Made by a program: the position numbers and the translations under genes. Positions 10,844 through 21,190 of a DNA stretch of 64,000 bases are shown piece by piece. The notes under the pieces were generated by a model. The model did not search any database and had not been told where the DNA came from. It worked only from the letters and a program-made list of their open reading frames with translations. Source of the stretch: Carettochelys insculpta (taxonomy: Eukaryota; Chordata; Testudines; Carettochelyidae); NCBI RefSeq assembly GCF_033958435.1, contig NC_134161.1:62001-126000 (forward strand). The letters are read 5' to 3'. How positions within the stretch are numbered: the stretch's first letter is position 1; the number at the start of each line of letters is the position of its first letter.

Positions 10844-11162
10844 GGCTACGTCAGCACTAGCCCAACACTTCAACATGGCCATACAAATGACCATTTTGAA
10901 GATTCCTTATGAAGCACTGAAATACATATGCAGCACCTCATTAGCATGCAGAGGCCACAGCACCTCATAATTGCTGTGGCTCGCTGCCACGGGGCTTGTC
11001 CAGACAGGGGTCCTTTTTGAAAGGACGCCACCAACTTCCAAATCCCCTTATTCCTATCAGCAGCAGGCCACATGCTCATGTATTTCAGCACTTCATTAGA
11101 AATCTTTGAAATGGCCGTTCACACGGCCATTTTGAAGTTTTGGGCTCATGTAGACATGTCCC
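10844..11162. mobile_element. Palindromic MITE copy
   Basis: Starts GGCTACGTCAGCACTAGCCC and ends CTCATGTAGACATGTCC, similar to the inverted start. The core has GAAGCACTGAAATACATATG then CAGCACCTCATTAGCATG. A second pair of facing words surrounds TCCTTTTTGAAAGGA. Confidence 0.6.
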
Positions 11163-11164
11163 AT

Positions 11165-11955
11165 AGGTTCAGCTACCAGCTCATAGTGTACTTCCATTCA
11201 TAGTGGTATTCAGCTCTGGGCCTAGTCACAGCATCACAATGTCCAGCAGGGTGGATTCTCACAGAATAACTATAGACCCCTCTTTAGGTCTACCGTTAAA
11301 CAGCAGGGGGAAAAGAAAGCAGTAGTTAAACCAATCTTACAGGTGTATAGTCAAAAGGCTTCCAGCAGTTTGGATCAACCACAATTCTTATCTCCTTTCA
11401 CCTCCGAATGCTTACATGGAAGGAGCCCTGTACAATCCATATCTTACACAGCAGTGATGACTGCCCTGTATCCCCAAAACAACTTCAAGCATTATTGAGA
11501 CTCCGTAATTTTTACTCTGGGTGATAGCATAAATTATGCCTTTACAAAAACGTGTTGTTTACAATAGACAATATCTCGTTGCTTCACGTGCTCGCATCAG
11601 GCTTTGTTTACCAGGCATAACATATGCACACCTTTGCATTTTCATGCTAATGATGTCTGAAGGGCACATTCCCCAAAACCTTCAGCAGTACGGAGCTCCT
11701 GCTGGCATATGCCTCACAGTAAGAAGAAAATTTCTGGGAGGGGGGAGATTAGCTGGAGTCTGCCTGCGTACAGTTCATGAGCAGCTTGGGGGAGCATTCA
11801 TGCAATTCCCTGGGCTGTGCCTCTCCACACTGGCAATGGTGTGACAAGAAAGCAGAAAGGGGCTACTTGCCAATGAAAAGCAGACAGTAATTTCACAGTG
11901 ACAGCTGTATTCCAGAACACTCAGAAATCCCAGGGTTTATAGGCGTACCAGCCCT
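11165..11955. other. No recognised feature
   Basis: AT-richer unique sequence. The frame at 11536-11844 has no family resemblance I can name. Confidence 0.35.
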
Positions 11956-11959
11956 ACAG

Positions 11960-12775
11960 ATCACCATCTAGCAAGCGAGAAATGAAGGTCTCAAAATCTT
12001 TTTTGGCTTTTCTTATTACAATTTTACCTTTAATTTGGCAGTGTTTATGTTCCTGCTTATTCACCTCACTAGGATCACACTTCCACTTTTTAAAAGATGC
12101 CTTTTATCTCTCGTTGCTCTTTTTACATGGTTGTTAAGCCTTGGTGACTCTTTTTTAGGTCTCTTCTTATGTTTTTTTTTAATTTGGGCTATACATTTAG
12201 TTGAGCCTCTATTATGGTGTCCTTGAAAATTTTCCATGCAACTTGCAGGGATTTTACTCTCGTCACTGTACCTTTTAATTTATGTGTAACTAACCTTCTC
12301 ATTTTTTGTATATTTCCCCTTTTTGAAATTAAATGACTGTGTGTTGGACTGCTGAGGTGTTGTTCTGACCACAGGAATGTTAAATGTTATTATATTATGA
12401 TCACTAGTCCCACGTGGTCCTGTAATAGTTACCTCCTGTACCAGATCCTGGGCTCCACTCAGTACTAAATTGAGAATTGCCTCTCTCCTGGTGACTTCCT
12501 GTACGAGTTGCCCCAAGAAGCAGTCATTTAAGGCATGGAGAAACTTTATCTCTGCATCTTGTCCTGAGGTGACATGCTCCCAGTCAAGAGAGGGATAATT
12601 GAAGTTCCCTATTATTATTGTGTTTTTTATTTTGATAGCCTCTCTAATCTCCCTCAACATTTCAAAGTCACAATCACTGTCCTGGTCAGGTGGTCAACAA
12701 TATAGCCCCACTGCTGTATTCTTATTAGAGAACGGTATTACTATCCATAGTGATACTGTGGAACATTGTGGCTGC
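11960..12775 (-). pseudogene. CR1-clade LINE, family 2, endonuclease fragment (antisense)
   Basis: The minus frame 12660-12280 encodes the C-terminal half of an apurinic-type endonuclease: MLREIREAIKIKNTIIIGNF, then LDWEHVTSG, then TSDHNIITFNIPVV (SDH catalytic block). It aligns with the family 2 copy at 26,280-26,640. Further minus-strand similarity runs to about 11,960 with many stops. Truncated at both ends and non-functional. Confidence 0.85.
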
Positions 12776-12786
12776 ATCTACACTTA

Positions 12787-13484
12787 GGCTACGTCTACAC
12801 ATGCACGCTACATCGAAATAGCTTATTTCGATGTAGCGACATCAAAATAAGCTATTTCGATGAATAACGTCTACACGTCCTCCAGGGCTGGCAACGTCGA
12901 CGCTGGGCAGCACCACATCGAAATAGGCGCTGCGAGGGAACGTCTACACGCCACAGTAGCACACATCGAAATAAGGGTGCCAGGCACAGCTGCAGACAGG
13001 GTCACAGGGCGGACTCAACAGCAAGCCACTCCCTTAAAGGGCCCCTCCCAGACACAGTTGCACTAAACAACGCAAGATCCACAGAGCCGACAACTGGTTG
13101 CAGACCCTGTGCCTGCAGCATGGATCCCCAGCTGCGGCAGCAGCAGCCAGAAGCCCTGGGCTAAGGGCTGCTGCACATGGTGACCATAGAGCCCCGCAGG
13201 GGCTGGAGAGAGAGCGTCTCTCAACCCCTCAGCTGATGGCTTCCATGGAGGACCCCGCTATTTCGATGTTGCGGGACGCGGATCGTCTACATGTGCCCTA
13301 CTTCGAAGTTCAACTTCAAAGTAGGGCGCTATTCCCATCCCCCCATGGGGTTAGCGGCTTCAACGTCTCGCCACCTAACGTCGATTTCAACTTCGAAATA
13401 GCGCCCAACACGTGTAGCCGTGACGGGCGCTATTTCGGAGTTGGCGCTGCTACTTCGAAGTCGTGTGCACGTGTAGACGCGGCC
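12787..13484. mobile_element. Long Harbinger-type MITE, copy A1 (TSD TTA)
   Basis: A 698-bp element starts GGCTACGTCTACACATGCAC and ends GTGCACGTGTAGACGCGGCC, an inverted repeat of the start. It is flanked by TTA on both sides (12,784-12,786 and 13,485-13,487), the 3-bp duplication typical of PIF/Harbinger. It is rich in ATCGAAAT and TTCGAAGT words. Full-length relatives are at 34,680 and 40,610. The small frames inside recur in all three copies only because the DNA does. Confidence 0.85.
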
Positions 13485-13487
13485 TTA

Positions 13488-13865
13488 GAGAAAACTTCAA
13501 AATAATCATGCTAATGACCATTTTGAAGAATACTAATGAGGTGCTGAAGTGCATATTCAGTGCCTCATTAGCCTGCCGCCGGATGCGGCACTTCAAAATT
13601 GCTGCTTTTAGCTCCCACGTGGCTCGTCCAGATGGGAGTCCTTTTCAAAAAGACCCCGCCAAAATCCCCTTATTCCAATTTTCAAAGTTGCCGGGGTCCT
13701 TTCCAAAAAGACCCCATCAGGACAAGCCATACGGGAGCGAGAAGCGGCAATTTCAAAGTGCCGTGGCCAGCGGCATGCTAATGAGGCACTGAATATGCTT
13801 TTCAGCACTTCATCAGTATTCTTCCAAATGGCCATTAGCATGACTATTTCTAAGTGTTCTCTAAG
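13488..13865. mobile_element. Fold-back MITE with ~170-bp arms
   Basis: A long imperfect palindrome abuts the target duplication of the previous element. The left arm (about 13,495-13,665) and right arm (about 13,690-13,862) are complementary. They share CATGCTAATG, ACTAATGAGG / CTTCATCAGT, TGCATATTCAGTGCCTCATT and GACCCCGCC-like blocks in mirrored order. The centre is near TTCCAATTTTCAAAGTTGCC. No coding capacity. Confidence 0.75.
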
Positions 13866-15365
13866 TGTCTGGCTTGCTAGCTTAGGTGGCCCAGTGCTGG
13901 GGCTAGCATCTTGGCCCCCTGTGGGTTCCAGCCTGAATCAAAAGAATATGGTGCCCATGGCTAGCAGAAAATGGCTTCAGTCCATTTAGCTGTGGGTGAT
14001 GAGGCCAGCATGCTTCCTCGGCACCACTTCACATGCTCCCCAAGGGCCACAGCACTGCCTGACGAAGAGAGAACCCCCTAAATGTGGCCAAATGGGCCCA
14101 GGACAGACACAGTTGGTCACCAGGAGCTACAAGTCTCCACACATCATGTTGGTGTGTTCACACCCTCTGCCCCCAAGGAAGTGAAAATGGGGGAGGATAA
14201 AGGGAGAGTCAAGCTACCTTGTCCGTACAGATCCCGGCTCTCTGCCTTTTGGGGGGCTCCTTTCCAGAAGCCTAATGGTAAAATTCTTCTGCCACTGTTC
14301 TTGGCTCTGAACCCTGGGGAACCAGCCCAGAACTCCCGCTGCAGAAGCTGATTGTGGCAGCTGCTGCAGGGCCCCCAAAAGCACAGGGCCTCGTGCCGCT
14401 GTCCCCATTTGTCCCTGTGCATGGACCAGCTCTGATAACAGACACGCCCCAAGAGGGACCCATTCATTTGCTTCCATTTACCCCCAGCTCTGCCCTCTCC
14501 ATGTCTGCTGCCTTTTCCAGGCGCACACCCAGCCGGCTGCAGTTCTCTCCTGGAGGCGAAGGGAGAAGAGTCGATCTCACATCGCAGGAGCTGACAGGGT
14601 TTGAGTCCATGGAACGGGGCCCTTGGCTTTGCCTGCCCACCAGCCTCTCTCCTCACCTGGCAGCTGTGTGCACAGGCAGGGGGAGTAGGGGAGCCCCTGT
14701 GTCACTTATAGCCCATCTCTGGCAGCTCTGTGCACCTGACTGGTTGGGGAAACCGAGGCAGGAGTTCGACGCTCACTGTCGGTACGTTCGCAGCAGCTCA
14801 TCGGTGCCGCAGTTCTGGGCTGTGCTCAGAGCGACTCCGGGAGTTCCACACCCCAGTGAGAGGAGACGGGCGGTTGGAGTCACCCAGCTCTGCCCTCCTG
14901 CCAGGCTGGTGTGTGTGGAAATGCCGCGATTTCTTCTGCCCATGAGGGGAGGGTGGGAAAGAGCCTCTGCGAGATCCTGAACACGGACTTATCTCATGTG
15001 ACTGGAGAGGCTGAAATGAGGCTGGTTCCTGTGGTCACAATGTGTGTGTGAGGAGAGGGGTTTGAAGCTGCGCCTCCCACCGAGACCCACTCAAGGGAAA
15101 CACAGAGTCTGGAGTCAGGCACTTTTGAACACTTGACACACATATTTGACTGACACACATTGACTTGCACTCGACTCCTTCGACCCTGTGACAGAGCATG
15201 AGGAGCACTTGCCGTGTGTGAGAAATCACAAGCTGCCCGGCTGCCTCCAGCGTGGGCTGAGCTCAGGGGCAGTCGGCTCCCTCACTCAGTGCATCCCAGG
15301 GCCAAATCAGGGCAGGGCTGGGTGCGGTGCTGTGTCTGAGGCCCTGTGCCCCATTAGCTGTGGGC
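13866..15365. other. No recognised feature
   Basis: GC-rich stretch with several overlapping ORFs on both strands (e.g. + 14354-14980, - 14144-14656). None has a recognisable domain and no exon-like order is visible. Confidence 0.35.
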
Positions 15366-15530
15366 TTCTTCAGCTGCTCAGGAGCGATTCTAATGTCACT
15401 CAGCTGATTAGCAGAGCTCTCACCACTCAGGCTTTTGTTTCCATTGGTGGTGCACATCGGTGCCTAGTTCAGAGCATATAAAATTTATTCCACACATGGA
15501 TGGAAGAGGCTGGAGGGAACATTGCTTGTG
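15366..15530 (+). repeat. Dispersed ~150-bp repeat, copy 1
   Basis: Contains CTGATTAGCAGAGC, then TTCCATTGGTGGTGCACAT, ATAAAATTTATTCCACACAT and GGAGGGAACATT in order. The same ordered words occur at 36,850-37,015, 50,450-50,610, 51,500-51,610 and 58,480-58,645, and inverted at 43,970-44,130 and 61,870-61,990. Confidence 0.7.
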
Positions 15531-17715
15531 GGTGTCCAGCCAGGCCAAGGGAGGGCTGTTCATTGTGTGTTGGACCTCACTGGGAGTTTGGGGAGGGCAG
15601 CTGGGGCGGCTGAGCTGGGTGTGCGGCTGGTTTGTTGGGTTACATCACAGTGGTTTTCTTTTCCGAGGTGTGGTGCTTTTTGTGGGGGTAACTCTTATCC
15701 CCACGACACACCTGGTGCAGGGGCCATTGCTCCTTGTGCCAAGGCATGTGGCTGGGATCTGGGACTCAGGACCCTTTTCGCAAATATACATATTCCCTTC
15801 TCATCACACACATCTGACACTGTTCCACTTAAAACCCTGGAGCCTTCCCTTTGCTTGGCGGGTGCCTCAAACTGCTTGCATATGTGGGGTGTTAGCTGGT
15901 GAGCTGGAGTCGGTTCCACATCCATATTCTCCCACTTTTGGTTTCCCTCTCTCCCAAAAGCCCAGTGTTGTCAGCCTGCAAATGTCTCTCTTTTCTCCAG
16001 GGTTGGCTTCCCTCTTACTACAATTAGGCAATACAAAATTCACCTGAGCTCATTAAACCTAATTTTTTAGTGTAGACACACCCAGAGGCACTTGAACCAG
16101 GCTGAATGGGATTTCTAAGGTGCCAGAAGAGTCTCTGCAAGATTGTGGCTGTGCACATTTGGCTGAGGTACTGGATTCCTGTTTCTACGACTTCCCCACT
16201 TCCTACAGAGGGAGCCCTTGAGGCCAGAAGAGCTGGCGAGGAAATGAGGCGCAGAGAAAGCCAATGGAGCTGCCCTTAGGAGAGTCCTCCTGCTGCTCCT
16301 TCCTGTGTGAGGAGTGCTGTGAAGTGTAGGCTTAGGGCAGGTGGCTCTGAGCTTTGGGAGGCTGGGTCCAGGGATTTCTGAACCTCACCTGGCCCAGGTC
16401 CACAAGGAAGCTTCTACCCCAGGTTGAGGTCGTGATTATGAAGCCTTCATCTGGTGCATGGGCTGGCGAGTCTGACTCTCATGGGTGCACTTGGGCAGCA
16501 AGAATTTGGGTGATGGGGTCAATGCAACGGGGCAAAGATGAGAACCCTGTGACCAACATCCTCTCTGGCCACTGGGGAAGGGCTGGTTAGGGAGAGCCTG
16601 AGTTGAGAGGCTGAATCCTTCTCAGTCCAAGGGTGAAGGAAGTCGCCAACTAAAAGGAGTGAAGGGAGTGGTCAAAGGTTCTTCTCAAGGCTTTGCACAC
16701 AGCAGCAAGTGAGGAGATGACCGGCTCCCTGGACAAGGCTGCTGCCTGATGCTTTTGTTTCATTAATTAGAAAAGTGGTCCCTGTCTCATTGAAAGGTTC
16801 TGCAGGCTGTCTGCTTGCCGACACTGAGAGGGACAGGGAATGTCAGGTCAGAGGCCAGCCAGAGAAGTAGCAACACCTGCAAAGATAGAAAGGAGATTCT
16901 GGGTTTCTTCCTGCTTTTAGCTGGGGAACATTTGCAGGCAGGACAATACGATAACCAGTGCACCTCACAATGTCAGCTGGGTTCTCCTGTTCCTCCCCTG
17001 AAATGCAAAGCTCCTGGGTGGCCCTTACCCTGGCGCACCGGGAAGGGCCACCCTGGAGAAAGTGACGGAGGGAGCAGCTAGTGGCTACCTTTCAAGAACT
17101 CACATAGCAGAGCAGTGGACTGTAAGGAGAGCCCAGCAAGTTCCCTCTGGTAGAAGATGCTTATGGCAGGGCTCTTGTCTTGCTGATGGGTTAACTTTTT
17201 GACCCTGATGTCTTGCCACCCATCTCCCTCAAAGCATTCTGTGAAAGTGGAGGGGCAGGAGAGGGACTGTCACAAGCTCACCGGGAAGTATCAGCGGGGC
17301 CTGAACATCACAGGCTCCTTGGGGCTGTCTCAAGGACTCACAGAGGAGCTGCCACCATCTGTGTTCTGTGTCCTTCTCACCAATACACAGATAACTGGGA
17401 GATTGCCTCAAGGACTGAAGCTTTCTGGCTCCCCAGTTCAAGCTATCACTGAGCCCTAGGCCCTGGAGTCACTGCCCCTGCCCCTGCCAGACCTGCCCCC
17501 AAGGGTGTCTGGTTTGTGGTGTCACACTCTATCCCAGGGAGTGTTTGTACTCTGGGATTTCCCTAATAGGAGCATGAGAGAATGAGGGAGCTGAGCTGAA
17601 AGCAGCGTTCAGAGAAAAAAGTAGCCTCCTGCACATGATGAGGAGCAACTCTCAACAGCATCATCTCTGGGTACCCCGACAGAACAGAAAGGGGATGTGC
17701 AAAGAATGAAATGAT
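15531..17715. other. No recognised gene; short MITE-end fragment near 16.05-16.08 kb
   Basis: Open frames (e.g. + 15460-16047) lack recognisable domains. Near 16,066 the phrase TTAGTGTAGACACACCC resembles a MITE terminus. Nothing else is identified. Confidence 0.35.
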
Positions 17716-17716
17716 G

Positions 17717-17790
17717 CGTTTCCATCCGCTTTCAACCGGGGGGCCTTTTGCATGCGTGGCTAACACGAAAGCCCAGTGGGCTACAGAATC
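17717..17790 (-). pseudogene. tRNA-Val-like pseudogene
   Basis: On the minus strand, 74 nt follow the valine tRNA pattern: GTTAGCCACGCATGCAAAAG around the anticodon arm, CCGGTTGAAAGCGG in the T arm and GGAAAC at the 3' acceptor. The anticodon position reads CGC rather than a Val anticodon, position 33 is not T, and the D arm is unusual. A decayed copy. Confidence 0.55.
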
Positions 17791-17879
17791 TAAACTGGCT
17801 TGTTTGGCTTCTCCCCTGAAACTCCATCTCTCTAGAACAACTCCTCTCAAATGCCAATAACCTTCTCGTTAAAACTTCA

Positions 17880-18830
17880 GCTATCAGCCCGTCTCACATC
17901 CGTACAACATGCTGCTGAACACACATTTTCAAGATACTTCGCTTTGTTCCTAAGCTAATTGTTCTGCTTTCCCAGATCTTAGCCATCGCCTTCAAACTCG
18001 CTCTTGGTTTCGCTATTCTTGTGGCGATTTTCTTCTTACAGTCTAGATCCTGTTATGTTGTTTCCCAGATACCTGAACTTCTCTACACTCTGTAGTTCAA
18101 GCCCGTCTACGCTGATCTTCCTTCCTATTTCCTCATCTCCAAATACCATTGTTTTTGTTTTATCCATGTTCCTAATCAGTCTGTACTTCTTCCTTCCCTC
18201 CTTTAGAGCCTGCACCATTCTAGCTTCTCTTCATCTTCTTCAGTGATAACTATATCATCTGCAAACCTCAAGTTGTTGTTTTTCTTCCCCTGCACAGATA
18301 TCCCTTCCGCCTCTTCCTCGATCTTGTCCATCGATCTCTCTAGGGGCTTGATGAAAATACTCGGTCATATCAGATCTCCTTGTTTCCTACCTCTACTCGT
18401 TCTCAACGACTTCCCAGCTCTTAACTCATTTTCACCACTGCCTCTTCATCATCGGTGATATCCTTCAGCAACCCTATCGGTCTGGTATCCACTCCAGATG
18501 ACGCCAATACTGCCCAAGTGACTTTCCTATCACGACTGCCAAATGCCTTCTGAAAATCGACGACGCAGCCAGAGATATTCTTGATCTTTCGTCCAGCTGT
18601 CTCTGCTCTCAATCTTAGTTCCTACATTGGCTGTCTGGTACTCCTCTCTTTCCTGAATCCTGCTTGCTCGTCCAGTGGTTGTTCTTCTATCTGCCATCTC
18701 AGTCTCTCCTTCAGTATCATTATCAGCCCCTTGTCTAGATGACTGTTCGGGCAATCGTTCTGTTGCTCTTGCACTCCAATGCACTTACTTTCTTGTGTAT
18801 TGTCACTAGCTCTTGGTGCTCGGCAGCTGT
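17880..18830 (-). pseudogene. RTE-like LINE fragment (RT to C-terminus, antisense)
   Basis: On the minus strand, in order but in changing frames: CRTIAL-type start near 18,770, ILKERLRWQIEEQPL-like near 18,700, CVVDFQKAFGSRDR (degenerate RT motif) near 18,560, TKTMVFGDEEI with VEKFRYLGNNIT near 18,050-18,160, and MLYGCETG near 17,900. Frameshifts and loss of the YADD Asp pair make it inactive. It extends the same family seen at 4.2 and 27.5 kb. Confidence 0.78.
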
Positions 18831-19520
18831 GCTTGACTCTGGGGTGAAAGAGATATGGCTCCCACTTTACCCTGCTACTAGCCAGCCTGGCTCTGCGCTG
18901 GCTCAGCCGGGAGGAGACTCAGGCTTGGGCGGCATGGCCTCACCTCCCTGGCAAGGCATGAGACAGAGATGATGTTACTAGAGTGTCAGATGCAGAGACA
19001 AATCATTGCCACAACTCCTCTGTCTGCACTGTGGGGGGAAAACTGCTCTAAGGGCTCAAAGAGCTTTTTCACACCAAGGAGGCCTCACTCTGGAAGGGGA
19101 TACCAGGGGGTCATCTACACTTCTTTGAAGTCCCTACCTTGTCCCCTGGAGACTGTAGGCTCCTCTGTCTGGGTTATCAGGTACCTTTGTAGTGTAAACT
19201 GGCCTGAAGCACAGCTGGAGCTTACAGACAGGGCTCAGGGCAATTCTGCGGAGACTTTCATATGTTAAAGAAGACAATTAACGACTAAACTGTCTAAACA
19301 AACTGGATAAAGAGTCCTTGGAAGTGGTTCTCAGGGCTCCCACTTCTTTGGAAGCTGGCAGCCTGCACGCGTGCATCATAAAGTTTCCTTTTAGATCTCA
19401 CTCTTGCCTCACTGCTTTGACCTCCAGCCTCAGACCTTTGGGGGACACTGTACCCCAGGGGAACAGGGTTCCACAACAGCAGCTAGGAAAGAGTCATGGG
19501 TGCTAAGAAAGGAGCTTGGC
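18831..19520. other. No recognised feature
   Basis: I see no conserved protein or tRNA. The stretch 19,100-19,130 has MITE-like words (ATCTACACTTCTTTGAAG) but no clear ends. Confidence 0.3.
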
Positions 19521-19525
19521 TTATG

Positions 19526-19597
19526 GGTCCCATGGTGTAAAGGGCAGCACTCAGGACTTTGAATCCTGCAATCTGAGTTCAAATCTCAGTGGGACCT
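19526..19597 (+). tRNA. tRNA-Gln(TTG)
   Basis: A 72-nt gene starts GGTCCCATGGTGTAAAGGG and ends TGGGACC plus discriminator T, giving a fully paired acceptor stem. The anticodon arm CAGGA-CTTTGAA-TCCTG is perfect with anticodon TTG. The T arm CTGAG-TTCAAAT-CTCAG is fully paired. The 3' flank out to about 20,316 is repeated inverted at 45,617-44,880, where only the 3' end of this tRNA survives. Confidence 0.9.
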
Positions 19598-20316
19598 GTG
19601 TGTTCTCTACCATAGACCTCATCTTCTCCAAGGGCTGGGCTATTTTATCCCCAGAAGTACCTGAGTGAGTCCTTTTTCCTCCAGCTGGATGAATGAGGCC
19701 CATTGGAGCCAGGTGTCTGGTTGTGCTGACTCCCCAATCTGGCTGCAATGTGTTGGGGCCCAAGAACTCATCAGTGTATGAAGATGCAGTCTGAGGTTGT
19801 GTTTCTCATGGCTTCTCCTGAGGCCCTCACAACTGGTCCTGGAGCTGCCAGGCTATTCCTAGTGCAGGTATGGCACTTAAGACCAGGCTAAAAAATCACG
19901 GGACAGCAGGAGAGAGGTGGAGTCCCAGGCTGGAGCCCAGCTCACCTGTCCTTCTCTGGACACCTGGCGGTGGGGCAGCTGGTACTGACACCTCTATGGG
20001 AAGTCTCAAAAGCCACAGAGGACAGTGCAGGAGGAGGGGAGGACCATGACTGCATGTGGCCTGGGAATCTTCATAACGTCTCTGAGCCAGGCTGCTCCCC
20101 CCACCAAACCCTCGTTAAGGACACCCCAAAGCAGCGTGTGGTCTGCAGCCAGCATCACAAGGTGGGAGGAAATCAGCCAGTCCCTCAGTGGGGTCTCATA
20201 ACTGTGGTGCTCATTTTAGCTGTGGGGCAGGAGATGTGTCCTGAAGAGGCTGTTCCCCAGCTGGAGACAAGCACAAAACAAGCCAGAGCTTGCACAGGGT
20301 TAGGCACATCACATGG
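19570..20316 (+). repeat. Segmental duplication, inverted partner at 44.88-45.62 kb
   Basis: Shared features with the minus strand of 44,880-45,617 include CCCTCAGTGGGGTCTCATAA, GAGATGTGTCCTGAAGAGGC and GCTTGCACAGGGTT. Similarity stops abruptly at CACATGGA (about 20,316), exactly where CR1 5' UTR sequence begins. The recurrent frames (19970-20374 here) follow the DNA similarity and are not clearly a gene. Confidence 0.8.
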
Positions 20317-20776
20317 AACAGGAGCAGCAAACAGGGAGTTTGCCTGGAAGAGCATCCTAGAGGAGCTCAGGTGAGTGTGGCATTTGGGGGGCTGCGTTGT
20401 GAGCTGGTGGGTTGAATTTCTATCTGTGGTGTCTGTGCATTTGTTTTGTTTTGCAGTGAGGGGCAATTTGCAGAGCTGCCTGTGTGCCTGAGCCTCTGTT
20501 TTGCAGAGAGGGGCAGTTGGAAAGCGTGTTTGGCAGTTTGGCATGTTTGCAAGGTGCGCATTGGGAGAGCTTCCTTCCAGGTGGGCCTTCAAGGGCTGGT
20601 CAGATTGGAGGCAAAGGCTTTGAGCCAGGCCTAACCAGCTAGCAACTCTACAAGAAGGCAGCCCCAGTGACCCCTGTGAGCAGAGAACAGGAGCAACTAA
20701 CAGGGAGTTTGTCTGAGAGTTCACCTTCAGGAGGAGCCCTATACCTGTTTTTACCTTCTTACATGGTGTTTCTCTT

Positions 20777-21190
20777 GTGCCCTTCAAGGCGGCACTAGAA
20801 ACAAATAAGGGATCTCTTCATGTAGGAACCAATGATACAGACAAGAACAACTTTGATGAGATCACAGCAGATTACGTAACCCTAGGAAGGAAGATCAAGG
20901 AATACGGAGCACAGATGGTCTTCTCATCTATCCTCCCTGTGGAAGGAAGGGGTCCACGGAGGGATCGTTGAATCACAGAGGTAAATGCGTGGTTGCGTAG
21001 GTGGTGTAGCAGGGAAGGATTTGGTTTCTTTGACCACGGGATTCTGTTTCGTGAACAGGGATTCCTGAGAAGAGACGGGATCCACCTCACTAAAAGAGGA
21101 AAGAGCATGTTTGCGGACAGGCTTGCAAACCTAGTGAGGAGGGCTTTAAACTTGGTTTGTCAGGGGAAGGTGACACAATCCCTGAGGTAA
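20777..21190 (+). pseudogene. CR1 ORF1 remnant (esterase-like domain)
   Basis: Frame 20777-20971 contains LHVGTND, the SGNH-hydrolase block III motif, then a stop at 20,971. Frame 20993-21190 resumes with GFFDHGILFREQGFLRRDG and IHLTKRGKSMFA, whose DGIH corresponds to block V (catalytic Asp-x-x-His). The GDSI block I and the upstream coiled coil are absent. Two frames and the missing N-terminus show that ORF1 is dead. Confidence 0.75.

Noticed and set aside
12787..13484. CRISPR-like or regulatory array from the repeated ATCGAAAT / TTCGAAGT words
   Set aside because: The words are irregularly spaced, lie within a defined transposon with target duplications, and the genome is a vertebrate's.
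14354..14980. 208-codon ORF as an exon of a secreted or membrane protein
   Set aside because: No signal peptide or domain pattern, and strong overlap with a minus ORF; composition alone explains the length.
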